In this document: positions 28,724-38,980 of the stretch, piece after piece
How positions within the stretch are numbered: position 1 is the stretch's first letter
Layout of the letters: each line of letters opens with the position of its first letter
Assembly: GCF_010120595.1 (NCBI RefSeq)
Contig: NZ_CP038020.1
Location: forward strand, 1,178,001 to 1,242,000
DNA length: 64,000 bases
From: Streptococcus thermophilus
GTDB taxonomy: Bacteria > Bacillota > Bacilli > Lactobacillales > Streptococcaceae
Direction of reading: 5' to 3'
Notes under the pieces: generated by a model
Seen by the model: only the letters and a program-made list of their open reading frames with translations
Database searches by the model: none
What the model was told of the DNA's origin: nothing
Made by a program: the position numbers and the translations under genes

Positions 28724-29476
28724 ATGGTATCAGTAACACAACGTATTAAACAGATTAAGCAGCCTCGTGGTGGTTATCTGCCTGTTAAGGCGTTTACAGT
28801 GACGACGCTTGATGATGGTCAAGTTCTTAATCCTGAGGAGTCTATTGCGGCTAGTTTGGTTGGGATTGCTGTGGACTATCTTAGTCGTTTCATGGATGGG
28901 ACAACCGTTGAGGAGGCTTTTGAGATTTCCTTGCTTGGTGCTAGAGTCATGAGGATGGAATCTAAGGCTTTTGGTCTTCTGGATGATATTAAGAGGCTGG
29001 ATGATTTGTCGATTACTAAGGCTTGTCAGTTGGCAGGTTTTGATAGTGCCTTTCGTGCGGGTCCTCTGGCTTATCGTCCAGTGGAGAGTATTGTCCCAGA
29101 TCAAGCTACCATTTCGAATATTCGTATCATGGTTGAGCGTAGTTTGAGCTTCTTCAAGGCCTTTGGCCCTGTGACTGCGGATGGTTTTACCATGGAAGGG
29201 GCTTATACAGCTACCATAACGACTGGTGATGGGGATTTCCTGACCAAAGATACCCTTTGGGACTTTAAAGTCACCACCAGCAAGCCTAATAAGAACCATA
29301 CCTTGCAGCTACTGAGTTACTATCTCATGGGTAGGCGTTCGATTCATCCAGAGTTTCAAACTATTGAAAAACTAGGCATTTTCAATCCACGTCAAAATAC
29401 TATTTACCAACTTCCTCTTTCTGAGATTTCAGATGAGGTAATCAAGGAAGTGGAAACAAACGTGATAGGCTATTAG
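28724..29476 (+). CDS. Probable PD-(D/E)XK-fold protein linked to the type I system
   Basis: 250 residues; AGGAG precedes the ATG. The C-terminal half shows GDGDFLTKDTLWDFKVT, with D180-x-K182 after an acidic strand, then Q195-LLS-Y199: this acid, DxK and QxxxY order is that of RecB/Cas4-like PD-(D/E)XK nucleases. The N-terminal half is helical. Composition matches hsdM rather than the AT-rich neighbours, so it may be an old member of the operon. Streptococcal homologues next to hsdM are generally annotated as hypothetical. Nuclease activity is inferred from motifs only. Confidence 0.65.
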   Translation: MVSVTQRIKQIKQPRGGYLPVKAFTVTTLDDGQVLNPEESIAASLVGIAVDYLSRFMDGTTVEEAFEISLLGARVMRMESKAFGLLDDIKRLDDLSITKACQLAGFDSAFRAGPLAYRPVESIVPDQATISNIRIMVERSLSFFKAFGPVTADGFTMEGAYTATITTGDGDFLTKDTLWDFKVTTSKPNKNHTLQLLSYYLMGRRSIHPEFQTIEKLGIFNPRQNTIYQLPLSEISDEVIKEVETNVIGY

Positions 29477-29518
29477 AACTAATAGGATAACATTCAAAAA
29501 TACAAAGAAAGAAACATT

Positions 29519-31123
29519 ATGTCAGAAACAACACAAACCTCCCAGTCGCTTTACCAAGCCCTGTGGAACTCAGCGGATGTGCTCCGCTCTAAGATGGATG
29601 CTAACGACTATAAGTCATATCTCTTGGGCATGGTCTTTTACAAGTATTTGTCGGACAAGATGCTCTTTTTCGTGGCAGAGACCATGGAGGAGGAGACAGA
29701 AAGCTTGGAAGAGGCACTGGCAGTCTATCGCAAATACTATGAGGATGAGGAGACTCACGAGGACCTCTTGTCAGTCATCACTGATGAAATGAGCTATGCC
29801 ATTCATCCTGACTTGACCTTTACGGCCTTGGTAGAGCGAGTGAATGATGGAAGCTTCCAGCTGGAGGACTTGGCTCAGGGCTTCCGTAATATTGAGCAGA
29901 GTGACGAGCTTTATGAAAACCTTTTTGAAGACATTGACCTTTATTCTAAGAAACTTGGAGCGACTCCTCAAAAGCAAAACCAAACGGTTGCGGCTGTGAT
30001 GAAAGAGTTGGCAGTACTAGATGTGGCAGGTCATGCTGGTGATATGCTTGGTGATGCTTATGAGTACCTGATTGGTCAGTTTGCGACGGATTCAGGTAAA
30101 AAAGCTGGTGAGTTCTATACACCGCAACCTGTTGCCAAGCTCATGACGCAGATTGCCTTTTTAGGACGTGAGGACAAGCAAGGCTTTACCCTTTATGATG
30201 CGACTATGGGGTCAGGCTCGCTCTTGCTTAATGCCAAACGCTATTCACGTCAACCACAGACAGTGGTTTACTTTGGTCAAGAGTTGAACACATCAACTTA
30301 TAACCTGGCACGTATGAACATGATTCTGCATGGTGTGCCGATTGAAAATCAGTTTTTACACAACGCTGATACCTTGGATGAGGATTGGCCAACTCAAGAG
30401 CCGACTAACTTTGATGGGGTTCTCATGAACCCACCTTATTCAGCCAAGTGGTCTGCTAGCTCAGGTTTCGTGGATGATCCTCGTTTCTCACCATTTGGGA
30501 AACTAGCACCTAAGTCTAAGGCTGATTTTGCCTTCCTCTTGCATGGTTACTATCACTTGAAACAAGACAATGGTGTTATGGCCATCGTCCTACCTCATGG
30601 GGTACTCTTCCGTGGTAATGCCGAAGGGACTATTCGTAAGGCTTTGTTGGAAGAAGGAGCTATTGATACGGTTATTGGTCTACCTGCTAATATCTTCTTT
30701 AACACCAGTATTCCAACGACGGTTATCATTCTCAAAAAGAACCGCACCAATCGTGATGTTTACTTTATCGATGCCTCTAAGGAGTTTGATAAGGGGAAAA
30801 ATCAGAACATCATGACGGATGCTCATATTGAGAAGATTCTCAGTGCCTATAAGAGCCGTGAGGATATGGACAAGTTTGCCCATCTGGCTAGCTTTGAAGA
30901 GATTGTGGAAAATGACTACAACCTTAATATTCCTCGTTATGTGGATACCTTTGAGGAAGAAGAAGTGGAGCCCTTGACCGAGATTGTGGCTAAGATTAAT
31001 CAGACCAATGCGACGATCGAAAGTCAGACAGCCTCCCTTCTTGATATGCTTGGCCAGCTTCATGGAACCACACCAGAAGCAGACGAAGAACTCAAGGCTT
31101 TTGTGAAAGCATTTAAGGGGTAG
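29519..31123 (+). CDS. hsdM: Type I restriction enzyme, M (methyltransferase, HsdM) subunit
   Basis: 534 residues. The N-terminal helical domain contains DYKSYLLGMVFYKYLSD; the catalytic domain has GEFYTPQPVAKLM (F199), the SAM-binding DATMGSGSLLL and the N6-adenine motif NPPY (residues 304-307). It methylates adenine in the HsdS-defined target and is required for both host protection and cleavage. Last gene of the operon; a terminator hairpin follows. Placing hsdM last, after hsdR and hsdS, differs from the more common M-S-R order but occurs in lactic streptococci. Confidence 0.96.
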   Translation: MSETTQTSQSLYQALWNSADVLRSKMDANDYKSYLLGMVFYKYLSDKMLFFVAETMEEETESLEEALAVYRKYYEDEETHEDLLSVITDEMSYAIHPDLTFTALVERVNDGSFQLEDLAQGFRNIEQSDELYENLFEDIDLYSKKLGATPQKQNQTVAAVMKELAVLDVAGHAGDMLGDAYEYLIGQFATDSGKKAGEFYTPQPVAKLMTQIAFLGREDKQGFTLYDATMGSGSLLLNAKRYSRQPQTVVYFGQELNTSTYNLARMNMILHGVPIENQFLHNADTLDEDWPTQEPTNFDGVLMNPPYSAKWSASSGFVDDPRFSPFGKLAPKSKADFAFLLHGYYHLKQDNGVMAIVLPHGVLFRGNAEGTIRKALLEEGAIDTVIGLPANIFFNTSIPTTVIILKKNRTNRDVYFIDASKEFDKGKNQNIMTDAHIEKILSAYKSREDMDKFAHLASFEEIVENDYNLNIPRYVDTFEEEEVEPLTEIVAKINQTNATIESQTASLLDMLGQLHGTTPEADEELKAFVKAFKG

Positions 31124-31159
31124 TTGCAAACTCTCATTTGCTTTTTCCGAATAATAGAA

Positions 31160-31187
31160 GTAGAGGGACCAACCCTCTATTTTTTCT
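31160..31187 (+). terminator. hsd operon terminator
   Basis: TAGAGGG / CCCTCTA stem, 5-base loop and six T. Confidence 0.85.
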
Positions 31188-31200
31188 TAAGGAGAGGTAA

Positions 31201-32088
31201 ATGGAAAAAAGACACAAGCATGTCTCACCGACCTTGGATATCATGGCTAAGAAGATTTTCAGTCTACCTGAGGTGACGGTGGCTTTCATTCGAGATATTT
31301 TGGATTTGGATGTTGTGGACGCTCAGATTTTGGAGGGGACGCAGCTTCATAAAAAGGGCTTTGACGAGGATGAGCTCTTTTCAACCTCGGTGGATGTTCG
31401 GGCTAAGTTGAATGATGGAGCTGAGGTCATTATTGAGATTCAGGTGCGTAAGCAGCATTATTTTCTCAATCGTTTTCATTATTATTTGGCTAACCAGCTG
31501 GTGGAAAATGTGTAACAATTACGCCAACAAGGACAGATGCATAAGATGTATGAGCAGATGGAGCCGGTCTATGGTATAGCTATCTTGGAGAAGACCTTGT
31601 TGCCTGATGAGGAGTCCCCGATTAATACTTATTGGATGGCCAATAGTCGGACGGGCAAGCCTTTGAATTCTTACTATAAGGACGGTAAACGTCAGAACCT
31701 TCTTCAGATTGCCTTTTTAGAGTTGGATAAGTATAATAAAGGTAAACATATTACGGATGAAGGGCGGCAGTGGCTAGAGTTTTTTGGAAATCTCCCATTT
31801 TCTAAGGAACCTAGTCAAGCGGTCACGCATGCCGATTCATTACTGGATTCATCCAGCTGGACACAGGAGGAAAAGGCGATGATTGATGAACACATACGTA
31901 TTCAAGAAAATTATGACATGACTATGGAAACAGCTATCGATGAAGCACGTGAAGTAGGCTTGGAGAAAGGTCGTTATGAGGAGCGTCTAGAGTTGATTCG
32001 CAAGATGCTCTCAAAAGGCCTGTCACTAGAGGTAGTATCAGATGTGACTGGTTTATCGGTTGAGGAACTAGAGACATTGTTATCGTAA
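31201..32088 (+). pseudogene. Rpn/PDDEXK_2-family nuclease (transposase-like) with one in-frame stop
   Basis: AAGGAGAGG precedes ATG 31201. The frame contains SPTLDIMAKKIFS, a nuclease core (STSVDVRAKL then VIIEIQVRKQ, i.e. D...ExQ), a TAA at 31513-31515, then a continuing frame (MYEQMEPVYGIAILEKT, EAREVGLEKGRYEERLELI) to 32088. The 295-codon length is normal for Rpn recombination-promoting nuclease-like proteins. A single nonsense codon removes the C-terminal two thirds. Confidence 0.85.
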
Positions 32089-32122
32089 GAATCAGTTAGG
32101 AATAAACATTTATTTGAAAAGT

Positions 32123-32150
32123 CAGAGGCAGTTTTTGTCTCTTTTTTTAT
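32123..32150 (+). terminator. Terminator after the Rpn-like pseudogene
   Basis: GAGGCA / TGTCTC hairpin (with a G-T pair) and a run of seven T. Confidence 0.7.
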
Positions 32151-32225
32151 TTTTAGGTATTTGACATTTGCAATACTTAAACATTCGGAAAATAATACTT
32201 TGAATCGTAAAATTAAAAAAAAGAT

Positions 32226-32286
32226 TGTCAAACGTTTGACAGAAATCTGAGAAAACAGATTTAAAACAATTTGATTGTTTTAGCCG
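32226..32286. promoter_or_regulatory. Dyad-rich leader upstream of the secreted nuclease gene
   Basis: A perfect 16-bp palindrome TGTCAAACGTTTGACA (32226-32241) is followed by AAATCTG-AGAAAA-CAGATTT (32243-32262) and AAAACAA-TTTGA-TTGTTTT (about 32264-32282). The first looks like a dimeric repressor operator; the others could form RNA hairpins. No regulator is identified. Confidence 0.45.
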
Positions 32287-32293
32287 ATAAATC

Positions 32294-33352
32294 TTGCTAA
32301 ATAAGCCTTTATGGAAATTTAGAGTTTTCTCTTTCTTACACGTGAAAGAAATTACCTTTTTGTGCGACATTTTTAGACTATTATTTGCTCTTCTTCTTTT
32401 AGTATTTACTTTAGGATTTGGATTTTCAGTTGATACTAGCAAACAATCGTTGACTGTAAGCTCTCAAGTAGCTCAAGCGGATGAGAACAATGGTATATTA
32501 GCTTTTAATGGTCAAAAGCAGTTTGTCATGGAGGAAAAGGACCAGTTAGGACGTGCCCACAGTGCTCATATACAGTTACAAGATAAGGACGAGTCAAAGA
32601 ATAAACGCCCCGGTAAAATAAAATATGATCCTGTAGGATGGCATAACTATAAGTTTTATTATGGTGATGGTAAATCAAAATCTTGGTTAATGAATCGAGG
32701 ACATTTGATTGGCTATCAGTTTTCTGGTGTCAATGACGAGGGCAAGAATTTAGTACCTATGACTGCCTGGTTGAACTCTGGAAATTATAAAGGAACCGAC
32801 GAAGGTAATCAGTCAGGCATGCTTTATTACGAGAATCGCTTGGATAACTGGCTGGTACTCCACCCTAACTATTGGTTAGATTATAAGGTAACAGCTATCT
32901 ACAGTGGATACGAGTTGTTGCCTCGTCAGGTGGAACTTCAGTATGTTGGTATCGATAGTTCTGGAAATCTCTTGGAAATTAAACTTGGTGGAGATAAGGA
33001 GACTCTTGATAGTCAGGGAGTTACACATGTTGTCTTAGATAATCAATCACCAAATGCAGAAATCAATTATGCAGATGGGACAGCAACAAATACGGTAACT
33101 GAATTTACTGAAGCACCATCTGAGCCTAGTTCTGAGAGTTCACAGGTGACTGAACAACCAAGTTCTGAGCCAGATCCTGTGCAACCTACACAGGAAGAAA
33201 GTAGAACAGCTTATGTGGCGCGTCATGGAAGAGCAGATGTTTATTGGTATGACATCAATAGTATGCCTAGCAACACCAACAAAGCAAATGTAGTTACTAT
33301 GACAGAAGCAGATGCCCTAGCCCAAGGCAAACGACACACGTCTAAAGAGTAA
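32294..33352 (+). CDS. Secreted DNA/RNA non-specific endonuclease
   Basis: Up to 352 residues; the exact start is uncertain (TTG 32294 or GTG 32342, neither with a strong ribosome-binding site). A signal peptide (LLFALLLLVFTLGFGFSV, ending near AQA-DENN) leads to a DNA/RNA non-specific endonuclease domain with the catalytic RGH in SWLMNRGHLIGYQFSG and the Mg-binding Asn-containing NLVPMTAWLNSG. A Ser/Glu/Pro-rich linker and a short C-terminal domain (YVARHGRADVYWYD) follow. It resembles streptococcal EndA/streptodornase-type enzymes and probably degrades extracellular DNA for nutrition, competence or release from DNA traps. Confidence 0.87.
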   Translation: MLNKPLWKFRVFSFLHVKEITFLCDIFRLLFALLLLVFTLGFGFSVDTSKQSLTVSSQVAQADENNGILAFNGQKQFVMEEKDQLGRAHSAHIQLQDKDESKNKRPGKIKYDPVGWHNYKFYYGDGKSKSWLMNRGHLIGYQFSGVNDEGKNLVPMTAWLNSGNYKGTDEGNQSGMLYYENRLDNWLVLHPNYWLDYKVTAIYSGYELLPRQVELQYVGIDSSGNLLEIKLGGDKETLDSQGVTHVVLDNQSPNAEINYADGTATNTVTEFTEAPSEPSSESSQVTEQPSSEPDPVQPTQEESRTAYVARHGRADVYWYDINSMPSNTNKANVVTMTEADALAQGKRHTSKE

Positions 33353-33469
33353 AAAAAAAACTCACATTCTATCACTTTTATCTGAAAATTTGATATACTA
33401 AGACTATTAAAGATACTTGTAAGAGAAGTCGTACGGACTTTCTTTAGGTATAAGAAAGGAATAAAAAAT

Positions 33470-34030
33470 ATGATTTGGATTATTATTGCCATTATTGTTG
33501 TTCTCGTGATTTTTGTTATTGCAAGTTATAACGGCTTGGTTAATAGCCGCATGCAAACCAAGGAGGCGTGGAGTCAAATTGATGTTCAATTGAAACGTCG
33601 TAATGACCTTCTTCCTAACTTGATTGAAACTGTTAAAGGGTATGCAAAATACGAAGGTTCAACGCTTGAAAAAGTAACAGAACTTCGTAATCAAGTAGCA
33701 GCTGCAACTTCACCTGCAGAAGCGATGCGTGCTAGTGATGAATTGACACGCCAGGTTTCTGGAATCTTTGCGGTTGCTGAAAGTTACCCTGACCTTAAGG
33801 CCAGTGCAAACTTCAGTCAGCTTCAAGAAGAGTTGACGAACACTGAAAACAAAATTGCCTATTCACGCCAACTTTATAACAGTGTAACAAGTAACTACAA
33901 TGTGAAATTGGAAACATTCCCAAGCAATTTTATTGCCAAGATGTTTAGCTTTAAGGCTGCTGAATTCCTTGAAACACCAGAAGAAGAAAAAGCTGTGCCT
34001 AAGGTTGATTTCAGTGGACTAGGTAACTAA
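33470..34030 (+). CDS. lemA: LemA family protein
   Basis: 186 residues: one N-terminal membrane anchor ([18 protein letters not shown]) then the LemA helical bundle, with [20 protein letters not shown] and [20 protein letters not shown], the family signature. Ends 1 bp before htpX, a very common pairing; LemA is thought to assist or be processed alongside the membrane protease. AAAGGA precedes the start. Confidence 0.94.
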   Translation: MIWIIIAIIVVLVIFVIASYNGLVNSRMQTKEAWSQIDVQLKRRNDLLPNLIETVKGYAKYEGSTLEKVTELRNQVAAATSPAEAMRASDELTRQVSGIFAVAESYPDLKASANFSQLQEELTNTENKIAYSRQLYNSVTSNYNVKLETFPSNFIAKMFSFKAAEFLETPEEEKAVPKVDFSGLGN

Positions 34031-34031
34031 T

Positions 34032-34931
34032 ATGTTATTTGATCAAATTGCTCGAAATAAGAGAAAGACTTGGCTTTTGCTCCTTGTCTTTTTCCTCTTG
34101 TTGGGCCTTGTTGGTTACGGTGTTGGCTATCTTTGGTTAGGTTCAGGCTTCGGTGGTCTGATTCTTGCTCTAGTTATCGGTTTTATCTATGCCGTTACCA
34201 TGATTTTCCAATCAACTAATGTCGTTATGGCTATGAACGGTGCACGAGAGGTTGATGAACAAACCGCTCCGAACCTTTATCATGTTGTTGAGGATATGGC
34301 TATGGTGGCACAAATACCGATGCCACGTGTCTTTATTGTCGATGATCCTTCAATGAATGCTTTTGCTACGGGGTCTAGCCCTAAAAATGCGGCAGTAGCT
34401 GCTACGACAGGTCTTCTTACGGTTATGAATCGTGAGGAACTTGAAGGGGTTATTGGACATGAAGTGAGTCATATTCGTAACTATGACATCCGTATTTCGA
34501 CCATTGCAGTTGCCTTGGCATCTGCCATCACCATGCTATCTGGTATGGCCCGCAATATGATGTTCTGGGGTGGAGGCCGTCGTCGTAATGATGATGATCG
34601 TAATGGAAGTAGTGGCTTGGAAATTATTCTTCTCATTATTTCTTTGATTGCCATTATTCTGGCGCCTTTGGCAGCTACCTTGGTTCAGTTGGCTATTTCA
34701 CGCCAGCGTGAATTTTTAGCTGATGCTTCTAGCGTCGAATTGACACGTAACCCACAAGGTATGATTAACGCTCTGCTCAAACTTGATAATAGTGCGCCAA
34801 TGCAACATCACGTGGATGATGCTAGCGCAGCCCTCTTTATCAATGACCCTAAAAAAGAATCTGGTTTACAGAAGCTCTTTTATACTCACCCACCAATTTC
34901 AGAACGGGTGGAACGCTTGAAACAAATGTAA
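34032..34931 (+). CDS. htpX: HtpX, membrane zinc metalloprotease
   Basis: 299 residues. Two N-terminal membrane spans, the zinc site HEVSH in [14 protein letters not shown], a further hydrophobic hairpin ([20 protein letters not shown]) and the third ligand in [12 protein letters not shown]48-family HtpX degrades misfolded membrane proteins at the cytoplasmic side. Directly follows lemA (1-bp gap) in a two-gene operon closed by a terminator. Confidence 0.96.
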   Translation: MLFDQIARNKRKTWLLLLVFFLLLGLVGYGVGYLWLGSGFGGLILALVIGFIYAVTMIFQSTNVVMAMNGAREVDEQTAPNLYHVVEDMAMVAQIPMPRVFIVDDPSMNAFATGSSPKNAAVAATTGLLTVMNREELEGVIGHEVSHIRNYDIRISTIAVALASAITMLSGMARNMMFWGGGRRRNDDDRNGSSGLEIILLIISLIAIILAPLAATLVQLAISRQREFLADASSVELTRNPQGMINALLKLDNSAPMQHHVDDASAALFINDPKKESGLQKLFYTHPPISERVERLKQM

Positions 34932-34940
34932 CTCAGGGAA

Positions 34941-34970
34941 GGCTAATCATGTGATTGGCCTCTTTCTTTT
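34941..34970 (+). terminator. lemA-htpX terminator
   Basis: GGCTAATCA / TGATTGGCC 9-bp stem followed by TCTTTCTTTT. Confidence 0.8.
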
Positions 34971-35048
34971 AGCAGTTATTTTCTTTTTTAATTAAATAAA
35001 TAAGTATCATACCTAGTCAATTCAACTTATTTCTGGCATAATAGATAT

Positions 35049-35522
35049 ATGAAACTAACGATTCAACGAATGGCTCGGATAGCCATTTTGTCAGCACTGG
35101 CAGTAGGATTGCGGTCAGCATTTATAGGATTGCCAAATATTCAGCCTATCACAGCTATGTTTTTTGTGTCTGTCCTTTATTTGGGGTTAGTAGATGGTTT
35201 CTTGATTATGGCTTTGACCATGTCAATCTCAGGATTCATCTTTGGGTTTGGTCCCTGGGTTTTTAATCAAATCTTGGCCTTCGGCATTTTGATGGCTCTT
35301 TGGAGCTTGATTGCACCTAGGTTATCACTTGTTTGGCAGATTGCTTTAGTAACTATTTTATCCTTTCTCTACGGAGTTCTCTTGGATTATAGTTATGGCC
35401 TCCTATTTAAGAGCGGTCTTACCTTTGTTGTTTCTGGACTTCTTTATGATACTTATCATGCAGTATCGACGCTTCTATTCTATCCATTTATTCAGTCTAT
35501 TTTTAGGAGACTTTTGAAATGA
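35049..35522 (+). CDS. ECF transporter S component, substrate unproven
   Basis: 157 residues, about five to six membrane spans, with the S-component N-terminus (ARIAILSALAVGLR, then FIGLPNIQPITAMFFVSVLY). It should capture a vitamin or cofactor and dock onto the shared ECF module. It overlaps the following DUF4430 lipoprotein gene by 4 bp (ATGA), implying a joint function. DUF4430 resembles the C-terminal domain of vertebrate cobalamin binders, so a corrinoid or similar ligand is a reasonable guess but nothing more. Confidence 0.8.
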   Translation: MKLTIQRMARIAILSALAVGLRSAFIGLPNIQPITAMFFVSVLYLGLVDGFLIMALTMSISGFIFGFGPWVFNQILAFGILMALWSLIAPRLSLVWQIALVTILSFLYGVLLDYSYGLLFKSGLTFVVSGLLYDTYHAVSTLLFYPFIQSIFRRLLK

Positions 35523-35914
35523 AAAAATTATTGATATGTTTAGCTCTTGCCTTTTCTCTTGTTACTTTAGGCGCTTGTGGAAAAAATGAGTCTGCTAAAC
35601 CTACTAGTAGCACAAACAATCATCAGTCTAAGGGTCAAGGCCAGGTTACTTTGATTTTAAAAACTGAAAAGGAAAGTAAGAAAAAATCCGTAGAATTCAA
35701 AAAAGGTGATACGGTACTTGATGTTTTAAAAGAAATATATCCTGTTCAAGAAAATGATGGTTTTATTACTGAAATTGATGGAATTTCTCAAGACAAGGAG
35801 AAGGGGATTTATTGGATGTTTGATGTCAATGGAAAAATCGGTGAGAAAGCTGCTAATCAACTTAAAGTTCAAGATGGTGATGAAATCAAATTCTACCAAG
35901 AAAAGTATAATTAA
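35519..35914 (+). CDS. DUF4430 domain lipoprotein
   Basis: 131 residues with a lipoprotein signal (FSLVTLGACGKNE; lipidated Cys at residue 20), a Ser/Asn/Gln-rich linker, then a DUF4430 domain (KKGDTVLDVLKEIYP, IYWMFDVNGKIGEKAAN, VQDGDEIKFYQEKY). Predicted to sit on the outer membrane face. Translationally coupled with the ECF S component, so it probably delivers or gates the same ligand. The family's ligand in bacteria is not established. Confidence 0.85.
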   Translation: MKKLLICLALAFSLVTLGACGKNESAKPTSSTNNHQSKGQGQVTLILKTEKESKKKSVEFKKGDTVLDVLKEIYPVQENDGFITEIDGISQDKEKGIYWMFDVNGKIGEKAANQLKVQDGDEIKFYQEKYN

Positions 35915-35920
35915 GATTTT

Positions 35921-35946
35921 AGACTCTAATTCAGAGTCTTTTTTTA
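35921..35946 (+). terminator. Terminator of the ECF-DUF4430 operon
   Basis: AGACTCT / AGAGTCT stem with TTTTTTT tail. Confidence 0.85.
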
Positions 35947-36090
35947 TAAAGTTCGGAAATAGGACTAATAATTTTTTTCAATAAAAGTCAGAAAATTGCA
36001 AAATAGCTGACGATTTACAGAAAAACAGTTTACTTTTGTTTTAAAAGTGATATCATAAAAGGGTACTACATAAAGTAAGGAGAATACGGT

Positions 36091-38913
36091 TTGGCTTTTA
36101 ACAAATTGGAAAGCAGTAACAACCAGGAAATCATCTCTGAAGAAGTTGGTATCTTGAAAGAATTGTTGGATGATGCAACACGAGGCATGGCTGGTGAGCA
36201 AGGCCTCACGACTATCCAACATTTGGTTGAACTTTATGATGAAGGTGACTATGAGGCCCTTACACAAGCCATTTCAGAAATGACAAATGATGATATGGTC
36301 GTTGCATCACGTTATTTCTCTTTGTTACCTCTCTTGATTAATATCTCTGAGGACGTGGATTTGGCTTATGAAGTCAACCGAAAAAATAATATTGATGAAT
36401 CTTATTTAGGTAAGTTGTCTGAAACCTTTGATGTTGTCGCTGAAAGCGACAATGCGCGTGACATTCTTGAAAATGTTAATGTCGTGCCGGTATTGACAGC
36501 TCACCCAACCCAGGTTCAACGTAAAACCATGCTTGAATTGACTAACCACATTCACGAACTTCTCCGTAAGCATCGTGACGTTAAGGATGGTCTTATTAAT
36601 AAGGATAAATGGTATGCGGATTTGCGTCGTTATGTAGAGATTATGATGAAAACGGATATCATTCGTGAGAAGAAACTTAAAGTTAAAAACGAAATCACTA
36701 ACGTTATGGAGTATTACAACTCCTCATTGATTAAGGCGATTAGCAAGCTATCGCACGAATTCAAACGTTTAGCGGTTGAAAAAGGTATCGAACTTGATAA
36801 TCCAACACCTATTACAATGGGAATGTGGATTGGTGGTGACCGTGACGGGAACCCATTTGTAACGGCAGAAACTCTTAAACTTTGTGCGACATTACAAAGT
36901 GAAGTTATCCTCAATTACTATATTGAAAAAGTTGTTAACCTTTACCGCTCATTCTCACTCTCATCACGTTTGACTGAAGTTTCAGAAACAGTAGCAGAAA
37001 TGGCGAAACTTTCTCCAGATACATCTGTCTACCGTGAAAACGAACCATACCGTCGTGCTTTCAGTTACATTCAATCTAAATTGATTCAGACGCTTCTTTT
37101 CTTCAAAGCAGGTAACTTTAGCAAGGAACGAGTTGCTAAGCGTCTTTCTGAAAATGTTCGTCTTGGCTCAGTCTCAACAGGTGAAGTAGTAGCTGATTTT
37201 GTGCATGACCGTCTCAGCCAAAGTCTTCAAGCTGTCTCACAACAAACTACCGAATTTTATGAAACAGCTGAAGCATTCCATGACGATCTTTTGGCAATTA
37301 AAAATTCACTTCTCGAAAATGATGATTCTGTCTTGATTTCCGGTGATTTCGAAGAGCTTCTTCAAGCTGTTGAGGTCTTTGGATTCTACCTTGCAACAAT
37401 TGATATGCGTCAGGATTCAAGCGTTCATGAAGCTTGTGTGGCAGAGTTGCTTAAATCTGCAAACATTGTTGACAACTACAGTGAATTGACAGAGGTTGAA
37501 AAGGTTGCTGTTCTTCTCAAAGAATTGCAAGAAGATCCACGTACCTTATCATCAACAAATGTATCTAAGTCTGAAACGCTTGAAAAAGAATTAGCTATCT
37601 TCCGTACTGCTCGTCTTTTGAAGGACTATCTTGGTGAAGAAGTCATCAAACAACATATCATCTCTCACACTGAGAGCGTCTCAGATATGTTTGAGTTAGC
37701 CATCCTTCTTAAAGAAGTTGGTTTAGTTGATACTGAGCGTGCGCGTGTCCAAATCGTTCCACTGTTTGAAACCATCGAAGACTTGGAAAACTCTAATGAA
37801 ATCATGAAACAATACCTTGGTTATGATATTGTTAAACGATGGATTAAGAATAGCAATAACTACCAAGAAATCATGTTGGGTTACTCAGATTCAAACAAAG
37901 ATGGTGGTTACTTGTCTTCAGGTTGGACGCTTTACAAGGCTCAGAACGAATTGACCAAGATTGGTGAAGAGCGTGGCATTAAAATTACCTTCTTCCATGG
38001 CCGTGGTGGTACAGTTGGTCGTGGTGGTGGCCCATCTTACGATGCTATTACTTCTCAACCATTTGGTACTATTAAAGACCGTATCCGTTTGACGGAGCAA
38101 GGTGAGGTTATCGGTAATAAATATGGCAATAAGGATGCAGCTTACTACAATCTTGAAATGCTAGTTTCAGCTACGCTTGATCGCATGGTAACACGCCAAA
38201 TTACTGATCCTGATGAATTGGTTGATTTCCGTGAAATTATGGATAGTATTGTTCAAGATTCTAATGGTGTTTATCGAGATCTTGTCTTCGGAAATGAACA
38301 TTTCTATGAATACTTCTTTGAAGCAAGTCCAATCAAGGAAGTATCAAGTTTAAATATTGGTTCTCGTCCAGCTGCTCGTAAGACTATTACTGATATTTCA
38401 GGACTTCGTGCTATTCCTTGGGTATTCTCATGGTCACAAAACCGTATCATGTTACCAGGTTGGTATGGTGTGGGTTCTGCCTTTAATCACTATATTGAAG
38501 CTGAAGAAGGAAACCTTGAAAAACTTCAACACATGTTTGAAACATGGCCATTCTTCCGTTCACTTTTGTCTAACGTGGATATGGTGCTTTCAAAATCAGA
38601 TATGAATATTGCCTTCCACTATGCACAGTTGGCAGAGAGTGAAGAAGTTCGTAGCGTCTTTAACATCATTTTGGATGAGTGGCAGCTGACTAAGAATGTC
38701 ATTCTTGCTATTGAAAAACATGATGACTTCCTTGAAGAAAGCCCATTTCTTAAAGCGAGTTTGGATTTCCGATTGCCATACTTCAACGTCTTGAACTACA
38801 TCCAAATTGAATTGATTAAACGGCTTCGTAATAATAATCTGACTGATGACGAAATTAGTCTTATTCATATTACTATCAATGGTATTGCAACAGGACTTCG
38901 AAACTCTGGTTAA
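36091..38913 (+). CDS. ppc: Phosphoenolpyruvate carboxylase
   Basis: 940 residues from a TTG start (AAGGAG 9 bp upstream). Catalytic signatures are present: [14 protein letters not shown] with the essential His, [10 protein letters not shown], and late [14 protein letters not shown], where Lys/Arg loops close over the substrate. It carboxylates PEP to oxaloacetate, the anaplerotic step feeding aspartate synthesis, and in this species is linked to CO2 requirement. Monocistronic; a terminator follows. The unusual start codon may lower its expression. Confidence 0.97.
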   Translation: MAFNKLESSNNQEIISEEVGILKELLDDATRGMAGEQGLTTIQHLVELYDEGDYEALTQAISEMTNDDMVVASRYFSLLPLLINISEDVDLAYEVNRKNNIDESYLGKLSETFDVVAESDNARDILENVNVVPVLTAHPTQVQRKTMLELTNHIHELLRKHRDVKDGLINKDKWYADLRRYVEIMMKTDIIREKKLKVKNEITNVMEYYNSSLIKAISKLSHEFKRLAVEKGIELDNPTPITMGMWIGGDRDGNPFVTAETLKLCATLQSEVILNYYIEKVVNLYRSFSLSSRLTEVSETVAEMAKLSPDTSVYRENEPYRRAFSYIQSKLIQTLLFFKAGNFSKERVAKRLSENVRLGSVSTGEVVADFVHDRLSQSLQAVSQQTTEFYETAEAFHDDLLAIKNSLLENDDSVLISGDFEELLQAVEVFGFYLATIDMRQDSSVHEACVAELLKSANIVDNYSELTEVEKVAVLLKELQEDPRTLSSTNVSKSETLEKELAIFRTARLLKDYLGEEVIKQHIISHTESVSDMFELAILLKEVGLVDTERARVQIVPLFETIEDLENSNEIMKQYLGYDIVKRWIKNSNNYQEIMLGYSDSNKDGGYLSSGWTLYKAQNELTKIGEERGIKITFFHGRGGTVGRGGGPSYDAITSQPFGTIKDRIRLTEQGEVIGNKYGNKDAAYYNLEMLVSATLDRMVTRQITDPDELVDFREIMDSIVQDSNGVYRDLVFGNEHFYEYFFEASPIKEVSSLNIGSRPAARKTITDISGLRAIPWVFSWSQNRIMLPGWYGVGSAFNHYIEAEEGNLEKLQHMFETWPFFRSLLSNVDMVLSKSDMNIAFHYAQLAESEEVRSVFNIILDEWQLTKNVILAIEKHDDFLEESPFLKASLDFRLPYFNVLNYIQIELIKRLRNNNLTDDEISLIHITINGIATGLRNSG

Positions 38914-38916
38914 TAA

Positions 38917-38950
38917 AGTAAAGTTCATCGCTTCGGTGGTGAGCTTTTTG
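38917..38950 (+). terminator. ppc terminator
   Basis: AAGTTCATC pairs, with G-T pairs, to GTGGTGAGCTT across a tight loop, followed by five T. Confidence 0.65.
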
Positions 38951-38965
38951 TTATAATGAAAATTC

Positions 38966-38974
38966 TGGTATAAT
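38966..38974 (+). promoter_or_regulatory. holA promoter (extended -10)
   Basis: TGGTATAAT ends 6 bp before the first in-frame ATG at 38981, so the transcript would begin at or next to that ATG. Confidence 0.5.
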
Positions 38975-38980
38975 ATAACC

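Noticed and set aside
31201..32088. Two separate small genes in place of the Rpn-like gene
   Set aside because: Both parts are in the same frame, only the first has a ribosome-binding site, and together they match one family in length.
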